Shown here piece after piece: positions 1-7,480 of a DNA stretch of 41,549 nucleotides. The DNA comes from Bacteroidetes bacterium HGW-Bacteroidetes-21 (GTDB lineage Bacteria; Bacteroidota; Bacteroidia; Bacteroidales; GWA2-32-17). The position numbers and the translations under genes are program-made. The stretch lies in contig PHDH01000008.1 in NCBI GenBank assembly GCA_002840935.1, positions 1 through 41,549 of the forward strand. Direction: 5' to 3'. The notes under the pieces were generated by a model. It was not told the DNA's origin, did no database searches, and worked only from the letters and a program-made list of their open reading frames with translations. How positions within the stretch are numbered: the first letter of the stretch is position 1; the number at the start of each line of letters is the position of its first letter.

Positions 1-57
1 TCAGCGATATAAAGATACAACTTCTTCCTTATACTACCAAGAAAAAAGTGATTTTTC

Positions 58-414
58 TTAGGTCGAACTCACGTTAAATAAAACGACTAGCGTAATCAGA
101 CGCTCCCAGGAAAAATGCACAACAATAAGGGGAATAAAAAACAAAAAGAGCGAGACGTACATGGGATGGCGGATTATTCTATAAGGTCCCCGGTGCACAA
201 ATTTTGCATTTTTCCGCACAACGGGAAAAACATTCAGTGTATCTAAATTCATCGACAACACTGCCCATGCCAATAATATTGCTCCACTTAACTGTGTCAC
301 AATCACTCCCACCTGAGAAACAAAAACGGGCCCCGTTAGCAAAAGATACCCCAGGCAGGAAAACTGAAAAGCAACCAGAATTGCAGAATATAAATTCTTT
401 CGACTAAACAACAT
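58..414 (-). CDS. Isoprenylcysteine carboxyl methyltransferase-like membrane protein, probably C-terminally truncated
   Basis: This 118-residue protein has about four hydrophobic segments and the GPYRIIRHPMY motif (residues 76-86) that marks the ICMT/NnrU-like methyltransferase superfamily. Family members usually run 30 or more residues past the last membrane helix, with an acidic EE..L...F..EY stretch that helps bind SAM. Here translation stops right after the last helix (FNVSST), so the protein lacks that tail. Either a frameshift lies near position 60 or the gene is truncated. The ATG lies 2 nt after the stop of the upstream hexapeptide gene, so the two are likely cotranscribed. The methyl acceptor cannot be told from sequence. 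The family call is fairly safe; activity is doubtful. Confidence 0.6.
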   Translation of the reverse strand: MLFSRKNLYSAILVAFQFSCLGYLLLTGPVFVSQVGVIVTQLSGAILLAWAVLSMNLDTLNVFPVVRKNAKFVHRGPYRIIRHPMYVSLFLFFIPLIVVHFSWERLITLVVLFNVSST

Positions 415-416
415 TA

Positions 417-932
417 TTACTCTTTATACCATGAGGCATACATTAAATAACTATTCGCAATTCGCTCAATTTGACCCGAAACAAGAGCTGGATCGATATC
501 TTTAATCTTTTTCGCCGGAATGCCTCCGTAGATGGAATTGGGCTCTGTGATTGTATTTTCTAGTACGACCGATCCTGCGGCAATAATCGTATTGCTATGA
601 ATCACTGCATTATCCATAATAATTGCCCGCATTCCGACCAATACATTATCATGGATGGTACAACCGTGAACGACGGCACCATGCGCAATTGAGACATTAT
701 TTCCAATGTTGGTTGCAGCCTTCTGATAGGTTCCATGAATCACGGCACAATCCTGAACATTGACTTTATTTCCCATTTTAATATAATGAACATCGCCACG
801 AATCACGGCATTAAACCAAACGGTGCAATCATCTCCCATTTCCACTTCGCCCACTATTGTTGCGTTTTCGGCTAAAAAACAATTTTTCCCCATCACCGGA
901 GTGAACCCTCTGACTTTCTTTATTAGAGCCAT
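417..932 (-). CDS. Gamma-carbonic anhydrase-like hexapeptide-repeat protein (YrdA/PaaY family)
   Basis: A 171-residue left-handed beta-helix protein made of imperfect hexapeptide repeats. Three histidines expected to bind a trimer-interface metal are visible at about H66 (VIHGTY), H84 and H89 (IAHGAVVHG); the last pair has the same 5-residue spacing as in the Cam-type enzyme. Many bacterial YrdA/PaaY members bind zinc but have unproven or weak carbonic anhydrase activity, so the reaction is not certain. I chose the ATG at 932, giving MALIKKVRGF, which matches the usual family start. A longer reading from 947 would begin at TTG. The methyltransferase-like gene follows after 2 nt, suggesting a two-gene transcript. 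Confidence 0.85.
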   Translation of the reverse strand: MALIKKVRGFTPVMGKNCFLAENATIVGEVEMGDDCTVWFNAVIRGDVHYIKMGNKVNVQDCAVIHGTYQKAATNIGNNVSIAHGAVVHGCTIHDNVLVGMRAIIMDNAVIHSNTIIAAGSVVLENTITEPNSIYGGIPAKKIKDIDPALVSGQIERIANSYLMYASWYKE

Positions 933-1083
933 ATTTTTTGATTTCAAATTTAAAATGAATTATTTCAAAAAAAAATTGATTTTTATACAGCGATTCTATA
1001 AAAAATATACATTATTTTCACCCTTAATTAATTTTAGACACTATTAATTAATAATTCACTGAATTACAACCAATTTATTAATC
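933..1083. other. Divergent intergenic region between the hexapeptide gene and korA
   Basis: This AT-rich, roughly 150-nt stretch must hold the promoters for the leftward hexapeptide gene and the rightward korAB pair. I looked for TAnnTTTG on both strands and found no exact match, so no promoter is assigned. Confidence 0.4.
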
Positions 1084-2928
1084 ATGAGCGAAACAAAAAA
1101 TGTTCTTGTAGCAGAAGATGTGGTCGTAAAATTTGTCGGAGACTCCGGCGATGGCATGCAATTAACCGGGACCCTGTTTTCTGACACTGTTGCGTATGAC
1201 CACAACGACCTAACGACATTTCCGGACTATCCGGCAGAAATCCGTGCCCCGCAAAATACGATTGCAGGCGTTTCGGGGTTTCAGGTACATTTCGGGAGTA
1301 AAAAAATTCTTACTTTCGGCGACCTCTGTCAGACACTGGTAGCTATGAATCCTGCTTCCCTTAAGGCCAACCTGAAATGGGCAGAAAAAGGAGCCTATAT
1401 CATTGTGGATGCAGATCTGTTTACTGACGCCTATAACGAAAAGGCAGGTTATAAAACCAATCCGCTCACCGATGGATCCCTTTCAGAGTATAAGCTGGCA
1501 GCTGTTCCTATGATTAGTCTGACCAAAGAAGCAGTTAAACATCTGGAAATGGACAACAAATCGGTTATTAAATCCAAAAACATGTTTTCCCTAGGGATTT
1601 GCCTTTATTTATATAGCAAGACCCTTGATCATGCCATCAAACATATCGACTCAAAATTTGCAAAAAAACCTCAACTGGCAGAACTCAACAAAACAGTTCT
1701 GAAAGCTGGATATGAATATGCTGAAAAAAGTCCCATTTTTGATACTATTTTTCAAGTAAATGCTGCCGATGTTGAGAAAGGTAATTATCGCAATATCCAT
1801 GGGAATCAGGCTACTGCCTGGGGGCTGATTGCAGCTGCTGAAAAAGCAAAGCTTCAGTTGTTTTTAGGTTCCTACCCTATCACTCCCGCAACAGAAATTC
1901 TGATGGAACTTGCAAAACACAAATCACTCGGTGTTAAAGTGATTCAGTACGAAGACGAAATTGCAGGTATTTGCGGCGCTATCGGTGCCAGTTTTGCTGG
2001 AAGCCTTGCCTGTACAACCACATCTGGCCCCGGACTGTCGCTGAAGAGCGAAGCTATGGGTCTGGCTGTAATTACCGAGCTTCCCCTTGTGATTGTGAAT
2101 GTTCAGCGTGGAGGTCCCTCGACAGGTCTACCTACTAAATCAGAACAGAGCGATCTCATGCAGGCATTATTTGGCCGTAACGGAGAAGCCCCTATGGTAG
2201 TTATCTCATCTTCTTCACCTGTAGATTGTTTCTACAAAGCATTTTTCGCAGCAAAAATCGCGTTGGAACATATGGTTCCCGTCATTCTACTTACCGAAGG
2301 CGCCCTGGGTTTTGGTTCAGAACTTTTCCGCATCCCCAAAATGTCGGAACTTCCCGAAATCAACCCTCCAATGGCTACACCCAATGACCCTGATTTTAAA
2401 CCATACCGCCGCGATCCAGAAACACTGGTCAGACAGTGGGCAACTCCCGGCACCGAAGGATTACGTCACAGAATTGGCGGACTCGAAAAAGAAGATATCA
2501 TTGGTAATGTATCTACCGATCCTTTGAATCACGAAAAAATGACCTATTACCGTGCTGAAAAAGTAGCCCGTGTAGTGAAAAAAATTCCCGATCAGGAACT
2601 TTATGGTGATGCCACAGGCGACCTGTTGATAGTCAGTTGGGGATCGACCCAAGGAAGTGTTTATTCGGCCGTACGTAAACTGCGCGAAGACGGATACAAA
2701 GTGAGTCAGGCTCATTTCAGTTATTTAAATCCTCTTCCTAAAAATACTGAAGAAGTACTCTCTGGCTTTAAACACATTTGCGTTTGCGAACTTAATAGCG
2801 GACAGCTTGTGAATTGGCTAAAAATGAATTTTAACAAACACGATTATTCCCAATACAATAAAGTACAGGGATTACCCTTCCTTAAAAGCGAATTATTGGC
2901 CCATTTCACTAACCTTTTGAAAAAATAA
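1084..2928 (+). CDS. korA: 2-oxoacid:ferredoxin oxidoreductase, fused gamma-alpha subunit
   Basis: A 614-residue subunit combining the gamma domain (about 1-215, with GDSGDGM at 19-25) and the alpha pyrimidine-binding domain (about 235-614). The alpha domain has YPITPAT at 264-270, TTTSGPGLSL at 311-320 and QRGGPSTGLPT at 341-351, the usual KorA signatures. With KorB it oxidatively decarboxylates a 2-oxoacid, most often 2-oxoglutarate, to the acyl-CoA and passes electrons to ferredoxin in the cytoplasm. The beta subunit starts 5 nt downstream, so this is a two-subunit enzyme with no separate delta ferredoxin subunit. Substrate is inferred from family; 2-oxoisovalerate or another 2-oxoacid cannot be excluded. 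Length is normal. Confidence 0.93.
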   Translation: MSETKNVLVAEDVVVKFVGDSGDGMQLTGTLFSDTVAYDHNDLTTFPDYPAEIRAPQNTIAGVSGFQVHFGSKKILTFGDLCQTLVAMNPASLKANLKWAEKGAYIIVDADLFTDAYNEKAGYKTNPLTDGSLSEYKLAAVPMISLTKEAVKHLEMDNKSVIKSKNMFSLGICLYLYSKTLDHAIKHIDSKFAKKPQLAELNKTVLKAGYEYAEKSPIFDTIFQVNAADVEKGNYRNIHGNQATAWGLIAAAEKAKLQLFLGSYPITPATEILMELAKHKSLGVKVIQYEDEIAGICGAIGASFAGSLACTTTSGPGLSLKSEAMGLAVITELPLVIVNVQRGGPSTGLPTKSEQSDLMQALFGRNGEAPMVVISSSSPVDCFYKAFFAAKIALEHMVPVILLTEGALGFGSELFRIPKMSELPEINPPMATPNDPDFKPYRRDPETLVRQWATPGTEGLRHRIGGLEKEDIIGNVSTDPLNHEKMTYYRAEKVARVVKKIPDQELYGDATGDLLIVSWGSTQGSVYSAVRKLREDGYKVSQAHFSYLNPLPKNTEEVLSGFKHICVCELNSGQLVNWLKMNFNKHDYSQYNKVQGLPFLKSELLAHFTNLLKK

Positions 2929-2933
2929 GTATT

Positions 2934-3974
2934 ATGGCAGAAAATATTAATTTGACAGTGGATCGTTCAAATGTTGAACTCACGAAAGCAGATTTTGTTA
3001 GCGACCAGATGGTGAAATGGTGTCCCGGTTGCGGTGCACATGCAATTCTTGCAGCTGTTGCGAATGTATTTCCCAAAATAGGATATCGTAAAGAAAACTT
3101 CATGATGGTTTCTGGTATCGGTTGTTCTTCTCGTTTCCCATACTATGTTAACACATACGGTTTTCATAGTATTCATGGAAGAGCTAATCCTATTGCCACC
3201 GGAATGAAAGTAGCCAATCCTCACCTGAGTGTGTGGGTTGCTACCGGAGATGGTGACTCGATGGCCATTGGCGGAAATCATTTTATCCATGTTATCCGTC
3301 GTAATGTCGACATCAACATTATGCTTTTCAATAACCAGATTTATGGTCTGACTAAAGGTCAGTATTCACCTACAACCCCCATGGGTATGGTGACAAAAAC
3401 ATCCCCACAGGGAACCATAGAACATCCTTTTACTGCCGGCGAACTCGTTTTGGGAGCTCAAGGAAGTTTCTTTGCCCGCGTAGTAGATACCGACGTAAAA
3501 ATGATGACCGAAGTAATGTTTGAAGCAGCCCGTCACGATGGGACTTCTGTTGTTGAAATCATGCAGAACTGTATCATTTTTAATGATAAGACTCATGCGC
3601 TTATCACCGCCAAAGAAACCAAAGATGAATATCAATTGAAACTCCGTAATGGCGAGCCTATGATTTTTGGCGCTAACAGAGATAAAGGTATCCGTCTCAA
3701 CGGAACACAACTTGAAGTAGTCACTATTGGCCAAAATGGTATCACCGAAAACGATCTGCTGGTTCATGATCAATATCAGCAGGATCCTGGCATTCATCTG
3801 ATGCTGGCTAAAATGGCTCCACCCAAATACCCCATGGCAATGGGCGTTATCCGTTCAGCAAACTATCCTACCTACGATGATATGGTAGAAATGCAGATTG
3901 ACTATGCCAAAGCAAACTCGAAAATTAAATGCATGGACGATTTACTGAACTCCGGTGAAGTTTTTGCCATCTGA
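2934..3974 (+). CDS. korB: 2-oxoacid:ferredoxin oxidoreductase, beta (thiamine diphosphate) subunit
   Basis: A 346-residue KorB. Cysteines C30 and C33 (CPGCGAH), C64 (GIGCSS) and C213 (QNCIIF) are the expected four ligands of the 4Fe-4S cluster. The thiamine diphosphate motif runs from GDGDS (105-109) to NN (133-134). It is the catalytic partner of the preceding fused gamma-alpha subunit and is translated from the same message. A hairpin terminator follows within about 20 nt, so the operon is only these two genes. Confidence 0.93.
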   Translation: MAENINLTVDRSNVELTKADFVSDQMVKWCPGCGAHAILAAVANVFPKIGYRKENFMMVSGIGCSSRFPYYVNTYGFHSIHGRANPIATGMKVANPHLSVWVATGDGDSMAIGGNHFIHVIRRNVDINIMLFNNQIYGLTKGQYSPTTPMGMVTKTSPQGTIEHPFTAGELVLGAQGSFFARVVDTDVKMMTEVMFEAARHDGTSVVEIMQNCIIFNDKTHALITAKETKDEYQLKLRNGEPMIFGANRDKGIRLNGTQLEVVTIGQNGITENDLLVHDQYQQDPGIHLMLAKMAPPKYPMAMGVIRSANYPTYDDMVEMQIDYAKANSKIKCMDDLLNSGEVFAI

Positions 3975-3994
3975 TTACGCAAATTCTAAAATAT

Positions 3995-4021
3995 AAAAGA
4001 GGCTTTCGGGCCTCTTTTTTG
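3995..4021 (+). terminator. Rho-independent terminator of korAB
   Basis: AAAAGAGGC at 3995-4003 pairs with GCCTCTTTT from 4010 across a six-base loop (TTTCGG), and the right arm runs on into a T-tract. It lies 20 nt after the korB stop. Confidence 0.85.
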
Positions 4022-4042
4022 TTTAATAGATGTTCCTTTTTC

Positions 4043-4135
4043 TGCCACAGATTGCACTGATTTTCGCAGAAAATTTATTTCAAAATGAATTCCGACCAAT
4101 TTGAAAAATCTGTGTAATCTGCGAAATCTGTGGCA
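4043..4135. repeat. Imperfect inverted intergenic repeat (CACAGATT type)
   Basis: The outer arms TGCCACAGATT (4043-4053) and AATCTGTGGCA (4125-4135) are perfectly complementary over 11 bp. Inside them related words (CGCAGA, AATCTGTGTAATCTGCG) recur imperfectly on both sides. It lies between convergent korB and the methyltransferase gene. From general experience this phrase recurs between genes in Bacteroidota genomes; that is recall, not a search result. Confidence 0.7.
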
Positions 4136-4148
4136 AATATTAAGACCA

Positions 4149-4754
4149 TTATCTGACCCCAAAATATCTTACAACACTCGCTTTCCCCACATGACCGCCA
4201 CCTTCGGACAATTCAATATCCTTTTCAAAACATTCTATTGCCCGCAAACCTTGTAATTCTTGCTCAAGTATTTGCTTTGAGATTAAAAGTGTTTCATCTT
4301 TTGGTCCCCCGGAATTGTTTTTCAGCTGCTCCGGGTTAAAAGCTTCTATGATCAATACTCCACCAGGCTTCAGAACTTTATAAATATTTGCATACACAAT
4401 TTTTCTCAGTAGCGGGGACAGATGAAAATAAGTCATGGCTACGGCGTTGTAGGTATTTTCAGGATAAGTAAAATCTGAGATATTCAAAATATCAAAAACC
4501 ATTTCGACCTTCATTTCTCGAGCCAGTTTGAACGCTTTTTCTTTCCCTACAACACTCAAATCAAAGGCATGTACATCCCAGCCCAACATCGCGGCATATA
4601 CTGCATCCCGACCTTCACCAGCAGCTGGCACCAGTATTTTGCCCGGATTAAGCGTCGATATTTTTTCCTTGAAATAAACATTGGGTTCTTTACCAAAGAC
4701 ATAGTCTTCACGCTCATATCTCACATCCCAGGGACTGCCTTTTGTGTTCTCCAT
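4149..4754 (-). CDS. Class I SAM-dependent methyltransferase (TehB-like)
   Basis: A 201-residue Rossmann-fold methyltransferase. The SAM-binding glycine motif is VPAAGEGRDA (about 42-51), followed by the acidic end of strand 2 at HAFDLS (62-67) and a motif IV region around AMTYFHLSP. It resembles the TehB/thiopurine-methyltransferase-like group found widely in bacteria, whose substrates range from small metalloid or thiol compounds to unknown molecules; the substrate here cannot be told. The ATG at 4754 is preferred, because the longer reading to 4766 would start with TTG. The gene stands alone and faces korB. Confidence 0.8.
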   Translation of the reverse strand: MENTKGSPWDVRYEREDYVFGKEPNVYFKEKISTLNPGKILVPAAGEGRDAVYAAMLGWDVHAFDLSVVGKEKAFKLAREMKVEMVFDILNISDFTYPENTYNAVAMTYFHLSPLLRKIVYANIYKVLKPGGVLIIEAFNPEQLKNNSGGPKDETLLISKQILEQELQGLRAIECFEKDIELSEGGGHVGKASVVRYFGVR

Positions 4755-4880
4755 TTTTTCTTTCAAAATTAGTTATTGAAAGCGAATCGTCATCATTAAA
4801 AAGACTTAAAAATTCGTTAAGTTTCGTCGGTAAAAATATAGGGTTGGTATAACAAATTTTATTTTGTTTAGACTTCGTTG

Positions 4881-4889
4881 TACCTTTAC
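4881..4889 (+). promoter_or_regulatory. Possible -7 element upstream of the DUF5916 gene
   Basis: TACCTTTA resembles the Bacteroidota -7 consensus TAnnTTTG with one mismatch and lies about 10 nt before the ATG at 4898. No TTTG is seen at the usual -33 distance, so this is weak and would imply a very short leader. Confidence 0.25.
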
Positions 4890-4897
4890 TATTAATT

Positions 4898-7327
4898 ATG
4901 AAGAAAGCCGTCTTTCTAGTTTATCTCGGTCTTTTTTCCTTTACCACCATGGCACAGGAGAAAAAAACAGCTATTGCCACAAGGGTGGAAACCGCTCCTG
5001 TACTGGATGGCAAGTTAAATGATGCCTGTTGGGACAACGCAACGCCTGCTAGCGACTTCATACAATACGGGCCTTATAATGGATCGCTGCCATCACAAAA
5101 AACGTTCGCCCGCTTTGTTTACGACGACATTGCGCTTTACGTTGGAATTATGTTGTACGATGATCATCCCGACAGTATTTTCAAGGAACTAGGTAAACGT
5201 GACGGACTGGAAACACTCAATGCCGATCTGGTCTCTGTGGATTTGCTTCCATATAACGACGGTCTAAATGCTTACGAATTTAAAATGTCGGCTTCGGGCG
5301 TTGTAAGCGACACCAAATATTCTCCTCTGGGTCAGTATCCTGCATGGGACGCCATTTGGGAGTGTAAAGTCAGTATAGTCGACAGTGGCTGGATTGCCGA
5401 AGTGCGAATTCCTTTTGCCGCTCTTAGGTTTCCCGACGCCCCCGAACAGATCTGGGGCATGAATATGTGGCGCAGTGTAAAACGCAATGGTCAATGGTCG
5501 ACCTGGAATTTTGTAAATAAATCTCAAAACAATGTTTTTGCCGACTATGGCATTCTTAGAGGCATTAGAGACATCAAACAGGGAGTAAGACTCTCTGTTT
5601 ATCCTTACATTTCGGGCTATACAGAAAAATTTCCCGGCAACGACAAAATTGATTACACAGCCAATGGAGGCATGGATCTAAAATATGGTCTGAGTGAAAG
5701 CTTTACCCTGGATGCCACCATGATTCCTGATTTTGGGCAAGTGCAATCTGACGACAAAGTGCTTAATCTTACCCCTTTTGAAATAAAATACAACGAAAAA
5801 CGCCAGTTTTTTGTCGAAGGCACCGAAATGTTCAGCAAATGCGGACTCTTTTACTCCCGCCGTATAGGAGCTACTCCAAACGATTATTACAATGCCTACA
5901 ATAGATCTGACACAAACGAATACGTTGTTAGTAATCCCGAAACCACCCGTATGATAAACGCTACTAAAGTTTCGGGACGCACTAAATCCGGTCTGGGTAT
6001 TGGAATTTTCAACGCCATGACATCCAACACACACGCTGTCATTGGCAATAGCATTAACGACAATACTTATAAAGAGCTCACCCAACCTTTCACCAATTAC
6101 AGTCTGATAGTATTGGATCAAAATCTGCCCAACAACTCGTACATTAGTCTGGTTAATACAAATCTCAATATACCCAACAACAATTACATCGCCAATGTTA
6201 CAGGAACAGAGTTCAAAATTGGGAATAAAAAAAACAACTACACTATAGGCGGGACAGCAAACTTAAGTCAACATTACGTGCAAAATATCAGCGACTTATA
6301 CGGCCTATTATATAAATTATCTTTAAACAAAGTCTCCGGGGCATTCCAGTTTCAAGTCTCAAGATATACGGCAGACGAAAAATACAACCCAAACGATCTG
6401 GGTTATTTGCAAAACAATAACGAAACTAACAATTCACTGACACTAAGCCATTCCTTATTGAAGCCAAAATACATTTTCCACGGATGGAACAATTCGCTCA
6501 CAATCAATCATTCGGAACAATACACAAATCACAACTTTGTAAGTCTAACAGGAGATTTCACCTCCTATGCAAATTTTAAAAACTTTATGGCAGGACGCAT
6601 TTCCATTTCAGCTTCTCCGTCGGAAATGATTGATTATTACGAAGCACGTTATCCGGGTGTAAAATTCGTTCGAAGTGGTTATCTTTACTGGGGAGCTGGA
6701 TATGCCACCGATTCGAAGAAAAAAGTCACTTTTGAATCCAGTGTATCCTATATGACAACCAACGACAAAGTTCAAACCCAATATGAAATTGAAGTCAGTC
6801 CCAGAATCAGAATTTCGGATAAATTTCAGGTTTCCTATTATCTGGGATACATTTTTTCAAACGACGAATACGGATATCTGGACAGTTACTACATAGAACC
6901 TACATTTTTTCCCCCGGTCATCTTGTTTTGCAAACGCGATCTAACGACTATTACAAATCTACTGTCCTGCCAGTATACGTTCAACCCTCGTTCGTCTCTT
7001 AGTCTGCGTTGCCGTCATTACTGGTCAAAAGCTATCATGTCGGAAGTAGCAACACTAAACTCAGAAGGCAAACTGGAAAACTTTGTGCCCTACACCGGAG
7101 ATAATATAAACTATAACGTTTTCAATACAGACCTACAATACATTTGGAATTTTGCGCCAGGCAGCGAACTATCTATAGTCTGGAAAAACTTTATCTCCAA
7201 TGCAGATAATTATGCCGAACCGAATTTCTACAAGAACTTCAGCAACATGCTCAAGGAACCTCAAGGAAATAGTTTATCGGTTAAACTACTGTACTATCTG
7301 GATTACAATTACATTTTCAAACATTGA
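4898..7327 (+). CDS. CBM9-like / DUF5916 outer-membrane protein
   Basis: An 809-residue protein with a signal peptide (about 1-20, cut after TTMAQ). Residues about 26-215 form the CBM9-like sandwich (VLDGKLNDACWDNATPASDF; FVYDDIALYVGI). The rest fits DUF5916, a family predicted to form an outer-membrane barrel; it is rich in alternating polar and aromatic beta-strands and contains the conserved FFVEGTEMF segment. Proteins of this class are often annotated as carbohydrate-binding or membrane-associated hydrolases, but no reaction is established. It has its own upstream gap and is followed by a 153-nt gap with no clear terminator before the M16 protease gene, so it may be a single transcription unit. 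Confidence 0.8.
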   Translation: MKKAVFLVYLGLFSFTTMAQEKKTAIATRVETAPVLDGKLNDACWDNATPASDFIQYGPYNGSLPSQKTFARFVYDDIALYVGIMLYDDHPDSIFKELGKRDGLETLNADLVSVDLLPYNDGLNAYEFKMSASGVVSDTKYSPLGQYPAWDAIWECKVSIVDSGWIAEVRIPFAALRFPDAPEQIWGMNMWRSVKRNGQWSTWNFVNKSQNNVFADYGILRGIRDIKQGVRLSVYPYISGYTEKFPGNDKIDYTANGGMDLKYGLSESFTLDATMIPDFGQVQSDDKVLNLTPFEIKYNEKRQFFVEGTEMFSKCGLFYSRRIGATPNDYYNAYNRSDTNEYVVSNPETTRMINATKVSGRTKSGLGIGIFNAMTSNTHAVIGNSINDNTYKELTQPFTNYSLIVLDQNLPNNSYISLVNTNLNIPNNNYIANVTGTEFKIGNKKNNYTIGGTANLSQHYVQNISDLYGLLYKLSLNKVSGAFQFQVSRYTADEKYNPNDLGYLQNNNETNNSLTLSHSLLKPKYIFHGWNNSLTINHSEQYTNHNFVSLTGDFTSYANFKNFMAGRISISASPSEMIDYYEARYPGVKFVRSGYLYWGAGYATDSKKKVTFESSVSYMTTNDKVQTQYEIEVSPRIRISDKFQVSYYLGYIFSNDEYGYLDSYYIEPTFFPPVILFCKRDLTTITNLLSCQYTFNPRSSLSLRCRHYWSKAIMSEVATLNSEGKLENFVPYTGDNINYNVFNTDLQYIWNFAPGSELSIVWKNFISNADNYAEPNFYKNFSNMLKEPQGNSLSVKLLYYLDYNYIFKH

Positions 7328-7480
7328 TTAAATACGGCGGTTGGCTAACAGCTAATAGCATTCCCATTTCGCCTATCCAATAACCGGTTTTGGTATATAA
7401 AAAGCCCCTTTACATCGAATAGATTTTAGAAAAAGACTTTTAATTATTAATATTGTGTCATTGTTATAAATCTAATTCAT

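Noticed and set aside
204-407. Plus-strand open frame opposite the ICMT-like gene
   Set aside because: It is antisense to a recognisable membrane protein and has low-complexity composition without motifs.
933-947. Five-codon N-terminal extension of the hexapeptide protein
   Set aside because: It would need a TTG start, while an ATG at 932 gives the usual family N-terminus.
2232-3797. Long minus-strand open frames within korA and korB
   Set aside because: They are antisense shadows of strongly conserved genes and have no recognisable motifs.
4043-4135. Small structured RNA gene
   Set aside because: There is no promoter or terminator of its own, and the arms are imperfect repeats of one short word, which fits an intergenic repeat better.
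7328-7480. Terminator or regulatory RNA between the DUF5916 and M16 genes
   Set aside because: I saw no stable hairpin with a T-tract; the GCTAACAGCTAATAGC word is too short to call.
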